Under the pieces are notes generated by a model that worked only from the letters and a program-made list of their open reading frames with translations, was not told the DNA's origin and made no database searches. Positions 26,263-35,447 of a DNA stretch of 39,185 bases are shown here, piece after piece (the stretch's first letter is position 1; the number at the start of each line of letters is the position of its first letter). Made by a program: the position numbers and the translations under genes. The stretch is from assembly GCA_903845935.1 (NCBI GenBank), contig CAIMZI010000022.1, positions 1-39,185 of the forward strand, read 5' to 3'. The DNA is from an uncultured beta proteobacterium. GTDB taxonomy: Bacteria > Pseudomonadota > Gammaproteobacteria > Burkholderiales > Burkholderiaceae_C.

Positions 26263-26335
26263 TCTTTGAATCAATAGCTAGAATGAATAAATATCTGACT
26301 GCGCGAATGCGACCGAGGGACTTTCCCCACAAACC

Positions 26336-26779
26336 TTATTCGGCGCGACTCTGCAGCGCAGCAAACTTCGCAGCGGTCTGCACTCCCAAGGTCTGCAAGC
26401 GCTTTCGCATCGTCAGCACGGCCTTGTCCTTGCTCAGCAGCAGGCTTTGATACGCCACAGCCAGATCGATGAACTTCTGGTCGTCCGCGTCCTTGCACAT
26501 ATAGCACGCCTTGGGAGCCACCTCGACCATCTGTACATGGGCATCAAAACGGGCCAACACATCCCCGGCACTGAGTTTGTAGAACTGCATGCGTGGAACG
26601 ATGTGACCATAGGCCAGCACCCGTTCCAGCTCGTCGCGCATGACCTGCGTGGCAATCCAGCGCAGGGACTTGGCCTCAAGCGCCGCACGCAGCGCTGGCG
26701 TGGCGGGGTCGGCGAAGATGAACAGGTCCAGAACAATATTCGTGTCCAACACAACCGTTGGCACGCCAGCTTGCTCCAT
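26336..26779 (-). CDS. PIN-domain ribonuclease-like protein (putative toxin)
   Basis: This 147-residue protein is a single PIN domain of the 'putative toxin-antitoxin system toxin component, PIN family' type (COG1569-like). The acidic metal-binding residues are in place: Asp in VVLDTNIVLD, Glu in MRDELERVL, and Asp residues in KDADDQKFIDLA, followed by SKDKAVLTM. Such domains cut RNA, often as VapC-like toxins. The ATG at 26779 shares a base with the stop of the rRNA methyltransferase gene (TGATG), so it is probably coupled to that gene. No antitoxin-like frame is visible next to it. Toxicity and target are therefore unproven. Confidence 0.85.
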   Translation of the reverse strand: MEQAGVPTVVLDTNIVLDLFIFADPATPALRAALEAKSLRWIATQVMRDELERVLAYGHIVPRMQFYKLSAGDVLARFDAHVQMVEVAPKACYMCKDADDQKFIDLAVAYQSLLLSKDKAVLTMRKRLQTLGVQTAAKFAALQSRAE

Positions 26780-28038
26780 CAGGATGTCCCCAGTGCCTTG
26801 TCCCGGGCCATGCGCCCGGCCACCATGTCGAACTTGAACAATCGGCATTCCAGCGGGCCATTCCACATCGGCACGCGGCGCGACTCTTTGAGGCGCATCT
26901 TGCCTGGCAGCTTGAGGTCGGGCGTCAACACCCAGGCCTGCCAGCCGGAGAAGTTCTTCTTCCAGTGGCTGGCCAGCTGGCTGAAGAACTCGCCGCCGTC
27001 TTGGGTCTCGGCCAGTTCGCGTGCGCCGTAGCGGGCCTGCACACCCTCGCCTGCGACGCCGCCAATGCCGATACGCTCGCCGTAGGGCGGGTTCAGCACC
27101 ATGACGCCACCGCCTTCAATCGGCGGCATGCGCTGCAGGGCGTCGCCACCACGGAACTCGATGACATCGGCGACACCGGCGCGCTGGGCATTGCGCTGGG
27201 CAAAGTCGACCATGCGGTGCGACACATCGCTGCCGTAGATCAGCGCCTTCGATCCCGGTTCGGGTTTGACCACGGCATCAGCCGCTTCCTTCTTCATGTC
27301 GGACCAGACCTGGTGGCGAAACGGCACAAACTTCTCAAAGGCAAAGCGGCGCAACGAACCGGCGGCGATATTGCAGGCGATTTGCGCCGCCTCAATGGCG
27401 ATGGTGCCGCTGCCGCAGCAAGGGTCGTACAGCGGCATCAGGTCCGCATCGCCATCGGCCCAGCCGCTGGCAGCAATCATGGCGGCAGCCAAGGTCTCTT
27501 TCAGCGGCGCATCGCCCTTGTCCTCGCGCCAGCCGCGCTTGAACAGCGGCTCGCCCGAGGTGTCGATATACAGCGAGCAGTTGTCGGTGGTCAGGTGGGC
27601 GTAGATGCGCACATCGGGCCACTGCGTGTCGACATTGGGCCGCACACCACCTGCGACTTCGCGGAAGCGGTCGCAGACGGCGTCTTTCACCTTGAGCGCG
27701 GCAAAGTTCAGAGAAGTCAGCGGGCTGTGTTGCGCCGTCACTTCAATCTTGATGCTCTCTTTCGGGGTGAACCAGCGCTCCCATTGCACGGCCATGGCGG
27801 CACGGTACAGGTCATTCTCGCTGCGGTATTCGGTGTAACTCACCAGCACCAGCACGCGCTGCGCCAGGCGGCAATACAGATTCAGACGCATCGCATCGTT
27901 CAGCGAGCTGCGCACCGCCACACCGCCACGCTGCTTGGTCACGCAGCCGGGAGGCAGGCCCGTGATGCGCAGGGCCTCGGGAGCCAGGTAGTCCTCCACG
28001 CCGGCGGCGCAGGGCAAAAAGAGTTGGAGTTGGTTCAT
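26779..28038 (-). CDS. rlmL: RlmL-type 23S rRNA guanine-N2 methyltransferase (THUMP domain)
   Basis: This 419-residue enzyme belongs to the YcbY/RlmL family. The THUMP RNA-binding domain occupies about residues 50-160 and is followed by a Rossmann methyltransferase domain with DPCCGSGTIAIEAA (SAM site), IYGSDVSHRMVDFAQRNAQRAG and the catalytic NPPYGERIG. E. coli RlmL forms m2G2445 in 23S rRNA. Here only the N-terminal methyltransferase half is present, without the RlmK domain fused in E. coli, which is common outside enterobacteria. The start is the ATG at 28038, five bases after the rpoN stop. The C-terminus is coupled to the PIN gene. The exact target base is inferred from the family. Confidence 0.9.
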   Translation of the reverse strand: MNQLQLFLPCAAGVEDYLAPEALRITGLPPGCVTKQRGGVAVRSSLNDAMRLNLYCRLAQRVLVLVSYTEYRSENDLYRAAMAVQWERWFTPKESIKIEVTAQHSPLTSLNFAALKVKDAVCDRFREVAGGVRPNVDTQWPDVRIYAHLTTDNCSLYIDTSGEPLFKRGWREDKGDAPLKETLAAAMIAASGWADGDADLMPLYDPCCGSGTIAIEAAQIACNIAAGSLRRFAFEKFVPFRHQVWSDMKKEAADAVVKPEPGSKALIYGSDVSHRMVDFAQRNAQRAGVADVIEFRGGDALQRMPPIEGGGVMVLNPPYGERIGIGGVAGEGVQARYGARELAETQDGGEFFSQLASHWKKNFSGWQAWVLTPDLKLPGKMRLKESRRVPMWNGPLECRLFKFDMVAGRMARDKALGTS

Positions 28039-28043
28039 GTAAG

Positions 28044-29654
28044 TTACAGCGCCTTGCGTAGAGAGGCAGGGGCGATCTTCAGGCCCTCGCGGTATTTGGC
28101 GACGGTACGGCGCGCACATTCAATGCCCTGCTCCTTGAGCATCTCGGAAATCTGGTTGTCTGAGAGCGGCTTCTTTTCGCTCTCGGACGCAATGAATTGC
28201 TTGATCAGCGCGCGCACCGCCGTGCTCGACGCATTGCCACCGGATTCGGTGCCCAGGCCGGAGCCGAAGAAGTATTTCAACTCGAACGTGCCAAAGGGCG
28301 TGGACATGTACTTGGCCGTGGTGACGCGGCTGATGGTGGATTCGTGCAGGCCGAGCTCGTCGGCAATCTCTCGCAGCACCAGCGGACGCATGGCCAACTC
28401 GCCATGGGTGAAGAAGCTTTTTTGCCGCTCCACGATGGCGGTGCTGACGCGCAGAATGGTGTCAAAGCGCTGCTGGATATTTTTGATAAACCAGCGCGCT
28501 TCCTGCAGGCGCTGCTGCAGCGCTGCGTGGCTGGCACTGTCCTTGCCGCCCCGGTGGTTGCGCAGCACATTGGCATAAATGTCGTGCACCTTGAGGCGCG
28601 GCATCACCTCCGGGTTCAGCATCACGCGGAACTTGGCTTGCGCCGCCTTGTTGGTGTTGGGCACCTGGATCACCAGCACGTCGGGCACCACGATGTTGCG
28701 CTCCACATCGACAAAGCGCCGGCCCGGTTTGGGCTCCAGCCGGGCTATTGCGGCAATCGCCTCGCGCACCAGCGCATCGCTGCCGACGCCGAGCTGCACC
28801 AGACGCTTGATGTCGCGCCTGGCCAGCAGCTCCATGGGCTGCTGGCAGATGCGCAGTGCCACGTCCAGCACCTCGCGGTCGTCCCAATCGAGTTCCACAT
28901 CTTGCAGCAGCGCAGCGATTTGCAATCGCAGGCACTCGGCCAACCCGCGTGCGCCCACGCCCACCGGCTCCAGGCTGTGCAACAGCCCCAGGGCCACGGT
29001 GAAATGGTGCACCAGCTCCTGCAATTGCTCGTCGTCCGGCGGATTCAGAGTAGCTGCCAGTTCCTCCAGCGGCTCTTCCAGATAGCCGTCGTCATTCAAT
29101 GACTCAATCAAAAAGCGCAGCGCGGCGCTGTCTTCGGCCGACAGGCGCAGGCCCAGGACCTGGCGATGCAAAAAACTTTGCAGGCTTTCCTGCGTGCGGG
29201 CCAGTTCGGTCGCGTCCTTGTCTTCATCGCCATTGAGGTTGTTGCTGCGCGCCTTGGCGTCAACCCCCCATTCGCCATCGTCGGGCGACATCTCGGTACT
29301 GCCGTCGCCATCCCAGTCAATGCCCTCGTCGCCACCCAGCGGAGCATTGTCCTCGTCGGTATGGGTGCTGGTGACCGTGGCGCTGCCCATGTCGGGCATG
29401 ACTGCGCTGGCAAATTCGGTGTCGTGGTCCGTTTCGCGATCGCCCTCGCTAACCGGTGTATCGGCCTGGCTCACGCCAAACTCTTCGCGCTCGGCGTTGT
29501 CTTCGGTAAGTTCCAGAAACGGGTTCTCGTCGAGCATCTGATCCACTTCCTGGCTCAGCTCCAGGGTCGAGAGTTGCAACAAACGGATCGATTGCTGCAA
29601 CTGGGGCGTCAGCGCCAGATGCTGCGAAACCCGTAATGAAAGGCCTTGTTTCAT
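28044..29654 (-). CDS. rpoN: RNA polymerase sigma-54 factor
   Basis: This 536-residue protein is sigma-54, which directs RNA polymerase to -24/-12 promoters with enhancer-binding activators. Region I (KQGLSLRVSQHLALTPQLQQSIRLLQLSTLELSQEV) is followed by an acidic variable region II. The core-binding region III follows. The C-terminus holds the DNA-binding helix-turn-helix and the RpoN box ARRTVAKYRE. The ATG at 29654 gives the standard N-terminus; longer frames run through lptB. It starts four bases after the lptB stop, the classical lptA-lptB-rpoN arrangement. Region II is long and contains many Asp and Glu residues, which accounts for a length above the E. coli 477. Confidence 0.97.
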   Translation of the reverse strand: MKQGLSLRVSQHLALTPQLQQSIRLLQLSTLELSQEVDQMLDENPFLELTEDNAEREEFGVSQADTPVSEGDRETDHDTEFASAVMPDMGSATVTSTHTDEDNAPLGGDEGIDWDGDGSTEMSPDDGEWGVDAKARSNNLNGDEDKDATELARTQESLQSFLHRQVLGLRLSAEDSAALRFLIESLNDDGYLEEPLEELAATLNPPDDEQLQELVHHFTVALGLLHSLEPVGVGARGLAECLRLQIAALLQDVELDWDDREVLDVALRICQQPMELLARRDIKRLVQLGVGSDALVREAIAAIARLEPKPGRRFVDVERNIVVPDVLVIQVPNTNKAAQAKFRVMLNPEVMPRLKVHDIYANVLRNHRGGKDSASHAALQQRLQEARWFIKNIQQRFDTILRVSTAIVERQKSFFTHGELAMRPLVLREIADELGLHESTISRVTTAKYMSTPFGTFELKYFFGSGLGTESGGNASSTAVRALIKQFIASESEKKPLSDNQISEMLKEQGIECARRTVAKYREGLKIAPASLRKAL

Positions 29655-29658
29655 CCAG

Positions 29659-30414
29659 CTACATTTTGAAGTGCTCGCCCAGGTACACGCGTCGCACCTC
29701 GGCGTTGTTGACGATCTCGGACGGCGTGCCCTCGGCCAGCACGCGGCCATCGCTGATGATGTAGGCGTGGTCGCAAATGCCCAGGGTTTCGCGCACGTTG
29801 TGGTCGGTGATGAGCACGCCGATGCCACGCGCCTTGAGAAAATTGATGATGCGCTGAATCTCGATCACGGCAATCGGGTCGATACCGGCGAAGGGCTCAT
29901 CCAGCAAAATGAAGCGTGGACGGGTCGCCAGGGCGCGGGCAATTTCCACGCGACGGCGCTCGCCACCGCTGAGGGACAATGCCGGCGACTCACGCAAGTG
30001 CTCCACCCGCAATTCCTGCAGCAAATTGGTCAGGCGAGACTCAATTTCGGCCGACTTCAATGGCACGCCCTGTTCGTCCAACTGCAGCTCCAGCACAGCG
30101 CGCACATTGTCTTCGACATTGAGCTTACGAAAGATCGACGCCTCCTGCGGCAGATAGCCCAGGCCCAGACGCGCACGCCGGTGAATCGGCATATGCTCAA
30201 TCGATTGGCCATCGATGGAAATGTCGCCGCCACTGGCACGCAAGAGTCCGACGATGATGTAGAAGGAGGTGGTCTTGCCGGCGCCGTTTGGCCCCAGCAG
30301 ACCTACCACCTCACCGGTGCGCACCGTGAGAGACACGTCCTTGACCACTTGACGCTTGCCATACGACTTTTGCAGGTGCTGCGCCGACAAGCTTCCGGCA
30401 GCGAATTCGCTCAC
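29659..30414 (-). CDS. lptB: LPS export ABC transporter ATP-binding protein LptB
   Basis: This 251-residue ATPase powers extraction of lipopolysaccharide from the inner membrane together with LptF, LptG and LptC. Walker A GPNGAGKT (residues 41-48), the Q-loop region [11 protein letters not shown], the signature [15 protein letters not shown], Walker [17 protein letters not shown] and the H-loop [11 protein letters not shown] are intact. The start is a GTG overlapping the lptA stop (GTGA at 30414-30411), with a strong GGAGG eight or more bases upstream. It is coupled to lptA and followed by rpoN. Confidence 0.96.
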   Translation of the reverse strand: MSEFAAGSLSAQHLQKSYGKRQVVKDVSLTVRTGEVVGLLGPNGAGKTTSFYIIVGLLRASGGDISIDGQSIEHMPIHRRARLGLGYLPQEASIFRKLNVEDNVRAVLELQLDEQGVPLKSAEIESRLTNLLQELRVEHLRESPALSLSGGERRRVEIARALATRPRFILLDEPFAGIDPIAVIEIQRIINFLKARGIGVLITDHNVRETLGICDHAYIISDGRVLAEGTPSEIVNNAEVRRVYLGEHFKM

Positions 30415-31085
30415 TTGGACTGCCCCTCCAGTGTGGGCGAAGGCTTAAGCTTGGCGGGGTCCGACACCGCGCTTGTAGGCTCGGGTTTGGGTGTCAACAT
30501 GACGCGCACCCTGCCACTGCCCAAGGCACCGCTGGGGCCGTTTTTGGCCACTCCATCCACGGTGAACAGGTCGGTCAAGTTTTCATACACGATGTTGCCG
30601 CCGGTAATTTCATCGGCCAGCAAGGTGCCACGCAGGCGCCGCAGTTGCGCCTTGCCACTAAAGCGAATGCTGTCGGCACGCCCGTCATAGGTAATGGTTT
30701 CGCCCTCGCCTTCGATGTACTCGTCCAGCGCTTCGCGCTTTTGGCGAAAAAAGGCGGGCTTGTCGGCGGCTCCAGTGGCCACGCCGAACTGGTAGCCGTC
30801 CGGGTCTTGCCGCACTTCCAGGCGCTCGCCCCGAATCAGAATCGTGCCCTTGCTCAGAACCACGCGTCCGGTGAACACGCTGATCTGTTTGAGGTCGTCA
30901 TAGCGCAGAGCATCCGCCTCAATATTCATGGGCTTGTTGCGGTCCGCTTTTTCGGCCTGCACCGAACCCGCCAGGCACAGCAGGCCCGCAATCAGCAAGG
31001 CAGTAAGGGAGTGATTTTTCATAAAGGCACGAAACTTGCTCATAAAGCATTGTGCCCATTGTAGCCAGCGCATGGCATGTTTCAT
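30411..31085 (-). CDS. lptA: LPS transport periplasmic protein LptA
   Basis: This periplasmic protein of the OstA/LptA family bridges inner- and outer-membrane Lpt complexes by binding lipid A. The jellyroll-type domain includes [40 protein letters not shown] and the later [21 protein letters not shown]. Three in-frame ATGs are possible. The one at 31085 has GGAG eight bases upstream but gives a long N-terminal extension before the signal peptide. Starts at 31043 or 31022 would put the signal sequence ([22 protein letters not shown]) at the N-terminus but have no ribosome binding site. lptC, usually just upstream, is not here. Confidence 0.88.
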   Translation of the reverse strand: MKHAMRWLQWAQCFMSKFRAFMKNHSLTALLIAGLLCLAGSVQAEKADRNKPMNIEADALRYDDLKQISVFTGRVVLSKGTILIRGERLEVRQDPDGYQFGVATGAADKPAFFRQKREALDEYIEGEGETITYDGRADSIRFSGKAQLRRLRGTLLADEITGGNIVYENLTDLFTVDGVAKNGPSGALGSGRVRVMLTPKPEPTSAVSDPAKLKPSPTLEGQSK

Positions 31086-31112
31086 GCCTTGCGCTCCATT
31101 GATTCGCTCCAG

Positions 31113-31132
31113 AACGGGGATTTATCCCCGTT
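31113..31132. other. Perfect nine-base-pair hairpin between the DHH and lptA genes
   Basis: AACGGGGAT and ATCCCCGTT form a perfect inverted repeat with a two-base spacer. On the plus strand four T residues end the structure; on the minus strand four A residues precede it. It may terminate or attenuate transcription between the DHH gene and lptA on the minus strand, though it lacks a T run there. Confidence 0.45.
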
Positions 31133-31137
31133 TTCCA

Positions 31138-32067
31138 TCAGCCCACGGCGTTGATACGGGCCACCAGTTCCTGCAACACCGCATCGGCGCGCTCATTGGC
31201 CACCTGGCAGGTGCCGGCATTTTCATGGCCACCACCTCCGTTTGCCAGCATCATGGCGCCGATGTTCACCTTGGATGAGCGGTTGGTAATCGACTTACCC
31301 ACGGCACACACCGTGTTTTGCTTTTGCACGCCCCACATCACGTGGATCGAGATATTGGTCTGTGGATACAGGGCGTAGACCATGAAGCGGTTGACCGCAA
31401 AAATGGTTTCCTCCTGACGCAGATCAATCACGGCCACGTTGTGATGTACCGTGGTGCAAAGTTGCAGCTGAGCCCGAGCCCGCAGCGCATGCTCCTGATA
31501 CAGCTCCACGCGCTCCACCACATCGGGCAACTTCAAGATATCTGCAATGCCGTGGCTGCGGCAGTAATCAATCAGGTCCATCATCAGCTGGTAATTGCTG
31601 ACGCGGAATTCTCGGAACCGGCCCAGACCGGTGCGCGAGTCCATCAGGTAGTTCAGCAGCACCCAGTCCTTGGGTGCCAGAATCTCTTCGCTGCTGAATT
31701 GCGCCGAGTCGGCCTTGTCGACGGCCACCATCATTTCATTGAAACGTGTGCCAAAGCGGCCGTTTCCACCGTAATGCTCAAAGACCACGCGGGCCGCCGA
31801 GGGCGCATCTGGGTGAATCACATGCTTGGCATGCACTGCGTTGCGCAGGGTCTCCGAGGCATGGTGGTCAAAGCACAGATGCACGCCCGGCACATAGGGC
31901 AAATTGGTGCTGATGTCACGATCGCTGACCGCGATCTTGCCATCCTGCATGTCCTTGGGATGGACAAACAAGATGTCGTCAATCAGATCCAGTTCCTTGA
32001 GCAGCACGGCGCAGACCAGGCCGTCAAAGTCGCTACGGGTAATCAGCCTGAATTTGGATTCCGACAT
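31138..32067 (-). CDS. DHH-family phosphoesterase
   Basis: This 309-residue protein belongs to the DHH/DHHA1 phosphoesterase superfamily (exopolyphosphatase, RecJ- and NrnA-related). Metal-binding motifs are present: RSDFDGLVCA at the N-terminus, CFDHHAS (the DHH motif), and a C-terminal DHHA1-like GGGGHENAG. Members act on polyphosphate, oligonucleotides or cyclic dinucleotide products, and the substrate here cannot be read from sequence. The ATG at 32067 follows GGAG by eight bases; a GTG at 32076 is in frame but overlaps the ribosome binding site. It lies upstream of lptA, where lptC/kdsC genes are found in many other bacteria. Confidence 0.85.
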   Translation of the reverse strand: MSESKFRLITRSDFDGLVCAVLLKELDLIDDILFVHPKDMQDGKIAVSDRDISTNLPYVPGVHLCFDHHASETLRNAVHAKHVIHPDAPSAARVVFEHYGGNGRFGTRFNEMMVAVDKADSAQFSSEEILAPKDWVLLNYLMDSRTGLGRFREFRVSNYQLMMDLIDYCRSHGIADILKLPDVVERVELYQEHALRARAQLQLCTTVHHNVAVIDLRQEETIFAVNRFMVYALYPQTNISIHVMWGVQKQNTVCAVGKSITNRSSKVNIGAMMLANGGGGHENAGTCQVANERADAVLQELVARINAVG

Positions 32068-32144
32068 AGGACGCACTCCGCTCGGTAATTGATGTTGGCG
32101 TCATTCTAGACCGGCGCCCTGCCCTGTGTCACTGCCGCAATGAA

Positions 32145-32798
32145 CTACCTGCCGCTGCGAATTCCCGCCACCAGATATTCCACCAGTTTGAGCGCATTGG
32201 CCATGCTTTTGGCACGGTCGCCATCGACGTAAAAGCGTCCGGCCACACCCAGTGCGGGCACGCCCTCTACCTTGTAGGCGTTTTGCAGTTGCGCGGCCTT
32301 GGTCGCCTTGGTGGCCACTGAGAAAGAACTGTATTGCTGGTTGAACTTGGCCATGTCCACGCCCTGCTTGGCAACCCAATCCACGATCGCGGGAGCCTTG
32401 GACAGATCGTGCTTTTCAACGTGAATGGCAGTAAACACCTTGGCATGCAGCTTGTCCACCAGGCCCATGGCCTCCAGCGCGTAATACAGGCGCTGCTGCG
32501 GCACAAAATCGTCGCGAAAAGCCACGGGCACGCGGCGAAACGCTACATCCTTGGGCAGCTTTTTGATCCAGTCTTCCAGGCTGGGCTCAAACGCGTTGCA
32601 GTGTGGGCAGTTGTACCAGAAGAATTCCACCACCTCGATCTTGCCTTCGGGTGCCTCCACCGCTGCACGTGGATCCAGCACCAAATAATCGGTTCCGGAC
32701 TCGGGTTTGGCCAGATCGGCCCGCGCGGCCGTGGCCCACAGGGTGCTTGCGACCGCAGCAGCGCCACCGGTCATTAGGGAAAATTCACGACGTTTCAT
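32145..32798 (-). CDS. dsbA: Thiol:disulfide interchange protein DsbA
   Basis: This 217-residue periplasmic oxidase introduces disulfide bonds into exported proteins. The thioredoxin-fold catalytic motif CPHC (in FFWYNCPHCNAF, about residues 64-67) and the cis-proline loop VEGVPALGV are present. The N-terminus is an export signal of the form MKRREFSLMTGGAAAVAS...ARA, whose twin arginine followed by Phe resembles a Tat motif; whether it uses Tat or Sec is not settled by sequence. It follows the SPOR-domain gene on the same strand with about 65 bases between. Confidence 0.94.
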   Translation of the reverse strand: MKRREFSLMTGGAAAVASTLWATAARADLAKPESGTDYLVLDPRAAVEAPEGKIEVVEFFWYNCPHCNAFEPSLEDWIKKLPKDVAFRRVPVAFRDDFVPQQRLYYALEAMGLVDKLHAKVFTAIHVEKHDLSKAPAIVDWVAKQGVDMAKFNQQYSSFSVATKATKAAQLQNAYKVEGVPALGVAGRFYVDGDRAKSMANALKLVEYLVAGIRSGR

Positions 32799-32864
32799 AA
32801 CACTCCAATTTAGCTTAGTAACGCAACACGTGCCAGGGCCAGGCCACGCACACAGGCCATTGGC

Positions 32865-33581
32865 CTAGCGCTGCACACGCACTAGGGCGGTTTCCAGCCC
32901 CGACTTGTCCAGTTTCTCTTTGGCCTTTTCGCCCTCTTCCTTTTTGTCAAACGGCCCCACGCGCACGCGGTACACCGTGCGCCCGGATTGTTCACGCTCG
33001 GAAATTTTCGTTTCCACGCCACTGAGCGACAGCTTGGCGCGCTGGCTTTCGGCGTCTTCGGGCGTACGGTAAGCGCCCACCTGCACCCAGTAGATAAAGG
33101 CTCCGCCATCGGCAGCGGACTTGGCCTTGGCCAGATCGCCAATCGGGTCGGAAGATGCGGTAGGTTTGGCCTCGGCCTTTTTGGCATCCGCTGGCTTGGT
33201 ATCTGCCGACTTGGCATCAGCCGCTTTGCTGTCCGCGGCCTTACTTTCAACCGCCTTCGCTTCCGGCTTGGCCTGTGCAGGGGCGGCAGGCGCTGCAGCC
33301 GGAGCCGGGGCAGGCGTTGCCACGGGGGCCACCACCGGCACCGATGCGGCCGGCTGCGTCGGCTTGGCCACCGGGTTCTTGCCATACAAGGGGGCGTTGG
33401 GGTCCCAATCCTTGTTCTTTTTGGCTTCTTCGGCATCCTGGTCGGCGCTGCGCGTCTGGCCCTTGTTCATAAATGGCACAGGCACCTTGGTGACGTACAC
33501 CGCCACCGCCAGGGCTCCCGCCAGTCCGACCACCACACCAATAATGAAACCCAGAATGGTTCCGCCGCGCTGTTTCTTCAT
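32865..33581 (-). CDS. SPOR-domain membrane protein (FtsN-like)
   Basis: This 238-residue protein has a short cytoplasmic N-terminus, one transmembrane helix (about residues 9-30), a long Pro/Ala/Lys-rich low-complexity linker (repeated PAAAP and SKAADAK-type units, about residues 70-150), and a C-terminal SPOR domain (about 158-238: YWVQVGAYRTPEDAESQRAKL...YRVRVGPF). SPOR domains bind denuded septal peptidoglycan. The layout is that of FtsN-like cell-division proteins, and the position after argS is common in betaproteobacteria. Assignment as true FtsN is inference. Confidence 0.88.
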   Translation of the reverse strand: MKKQRGGTILGFIIGVVVGLAGALAVAVYVTKVPVPFMNKGQTRSADQDAEEAKKNKDWDPNAPLYGKNPVAKPTQPAASVPVVAPVATPAPAPAAAPAAPAQAKPEAKAVESKAADSKAADAKSADTKPADAKKAEAKPTASSDPIGDLAKAKSAADGGAFIYWVQVGAYRTPEDAESQRAKLSLSGVETKISEREQSGRTVYRVRVGPFDKKEEGEKAKEKLDKSGLETALVRVQR

Positions 33582-33608
33582 GCCTTGCTTCTCGTTCTTT
33601 TGAATGAA

Positions 33609-35306
33609 TTACATCTTCTGCGGAGCGCTCACGCCCAGCACCGTCAGACCATTGTGCAACACCTGCGCCGTGGCTGCCACCAGCGCCAGCCGTGCCAGCT
33701 TCACCACCTCATCGTCCACCAGGATGCGTTCGGCATCGTAATAACTGTGGTAGCAGGCGGCCAGCTCGCGCAGATAAAAGGTGACATCGTGCGGGGCAAA
33801 GCCCATGGCTGCGGCCGACAGCATCTCCGGGTACTTGGCCAGCAAGAGCATCAAGGCCTGCGCCTGCTGACTGGTGAGGTTTGAGAGATCCACCGCGCCC
33901 AGCATGGTGCGATCGCCGCCCCAGGCCGCCAGCACCGAGCAAATACGGGCATGGGCATACTGCACGTAATACACCGGGTTGTCGTTGTTCTTGGCTACGG
34001 CCAGATCGACGTCAAAGGTGTATTCGGTGTCGGGCTTGCGGCTCAGCAGGAAGAAGCGCACCGCATCCTTCGATGTCCACTCGATCAGGTCGCGCAGCGT
34101 GACATAGCTACCCGCGCGCTTGGAGATCTTGACCTCTTCGCCGCCCTTGACCACCCGCACCATGGTGTGCAGCACGTAATCCGGATAGCCCTGGGGGATG
34201 CCCACATTGGCCGCTTGCAGGCCGGCGCGCACACGGGCAATAGTGCCGTGGTGATCGGTGCCCTGGATGTTGACCACCTTGGTGAAGCCGCGCTCCCATT
34301 TGGCGATGTGGTAGGCCACATCCGGCACAAAGTAGGTGAAGGTACCGTCCTGCTTGCGCATCACACGGTCCTTGTCGTCGCCGTAGTCGGTGGACTTGAG
34401 CCACAGTGCGCCGTCCTTCTCATAGGTCTTGCCGGCCTCTTGCAGGCGCTGGACGGTGGCCGCCACCCGGCCGCTGGTGTAGAGGCTGCTTTCGAGGTAG
34501 TAGTTGTCAAACTTCACCGCAAAGGCCTTCAGGTCCAAGTCCTGCTCGTGGCGCAAATAGGCCACGGCGAACTGGCGCATGCCGTCAAGGTCGTTTACAT
34601 CGCCGCTGGCGGTGTAGCTGCGGTCATCCGACTCCACGGTTTTGCCTGCCAGAAAGTCGGCGGCAATGTCGGCAATGTACTCACCGTTGTAGAAGGCTTT
34701 GCTGGCGGGGTTATCGGGGTCGGTGGGCCAGCAGGTGTCGCCGGGCTTGAAGCCCTGGGCGCGCAGCTGCGTGCTGGTGGCCAGGGTGGCGATCTGCACG
34801 CCGGCGTCGTTGTAATAGAACTCGCGGTACACGTCCCAGCCCTGGGTCTGGAACAGGTTGCAGATGGCGTCCCCCAACGCGGCCTGGCGGCCATGGCCCA
34901 CGTGCAGCGGGCCGGTCGGGTTGGCAGAGACAAACTCCACCAGCAGGCGCTGGCCGTTCGACGTTTGCTCACCGAATTTAAGACCCTGACCCAGCACCTC
35001 GCGCACGATTTCCTGCTTGGCTTCAGGTTTCAGGCGGATATTGATGAAGCCGGGCCCGGCGATCTCCACCGCATCCACCCAGCGCACATAGGCGGCGTCG
35101 GCCAGCAGGGCGGCGCACAGCTCTTGAGCAAGCTGGCGCGGGTTGCGCTTCAGCGGCTTGGCCAATTGCATGGCGGCCGTGGTGGCCAGGTCGCCATGAG
35201 CGGCCACCTTGGGCGATTCAAAGGCTGCCTTGGCACCGGAGCCGACAGAGATATTTTCCAAGCAGGCGGCTAATGCCAGCAGGAGTTCGTTTTTTACAGA
35301 CAACAT
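33609..35306 (-). CDS. argS: Arginyl-tRNA synthetase
   Basis: This 565-residue class I synthetase charges tRNA-Arg. It has the N-terminal Add1-type tRNA-recognition region, the HIGH-type motif as HVGHG (residues 135-139, in [20 protein letters not shown]), a KMSKS-like KISKRAG, and the C-terminal DALR anticodon-binding domain ([12 protein letters not shown] onward). Length is normal for the family. It heads an argS-SPOR-dsbA gene line with 27 bases to the SPOR gene, and diverges from the psiF-like gene with 141 bases between. Confidence 0.97.
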   Translation of the reverse strand: MLSVKNELLLALAACLENISVGSGAKAAFESPKVAAHGDLATTAAMQLAKPLKRNPRQLAQELCAALLADAAYVRWVDAVEIAGPGFINIRLKPEAKQEIVREVLGQGLKFGEQTSNGQRLLVEFVSANPTGPLHVGHGRQAALGDAICNLFQTQGWDVYREFYYNDAGVQIATLATSTQLRAQGFKPGDTCWPTDPDNPASKAFYNGEYIADIAADFLAGKTVESDDRSYTASGDVNDLDGMRQFAVAYLRHEQDLDLKAFAVKFDNYYLESSLYTSGRVAATVQRLQEAGKTYEKDGALWLKSTDYGDDKDRVMRKQDGTFTYFVPDVAYHIAKWERGFTKVVNIQGTDHHGTIARVRAGLQAANVGIPQGYPDYVLHTMVRVVKGGEEVKISKRAGSYVTLRDLIEWTSKDAVRFFLLSRKPDTEYTFDVDLAVAKNNDNPVYYVQYAHARICSVLAAWGGDRTMLGAVDLSNLTSQQAQALMLLLAKYPEMLSAAAMGFAPHDVTFYLRELAACYHSYYDAERILVDDEVVKLARLALVAATAQVLHNGLTVLGVSAPQKM

Positions 35307-35386
35307 GGCAGCGATTTTAAGCGGGCGCTATGGTGTGCTTGCGATGCAAGGTCAACCGGTTTGCCAAAGCAGGCGTTATGTGCTGG

Positions 35387-35401
35387 AATCCCGTCGGGAT
35401 T
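35387..35401 (+). other. Small hairpin in the psiF 5' region
   Basis: AATCCC-GTC-GGGATT is a perfect six-pair inverted repeat with a three-base loop, about 45 bases before the psiF start, in the argS/psiF divergent region. It could be a leader hairpin or operator; nothing else is recognised between 35307 and 35447. Confidence 0.35.
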
Positions 35402-35447
35402 TATTCGAAACGGCAGGCCTTCTGCCCAACACATTTGAGGAATACCA

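Noticed and set aside
26758..28578. 606-codon open frame on the plus strand
   Set aside because: It lies antisense to the clearly recognised rlmL, rpoN and PIN genes, and its product has no recognisable domain; long antisense frames are expected in GC-rich DNA.
33951..35273. 440-codon plus-strand frame
   Set aside because: It is antisense to argS and shows no domain.
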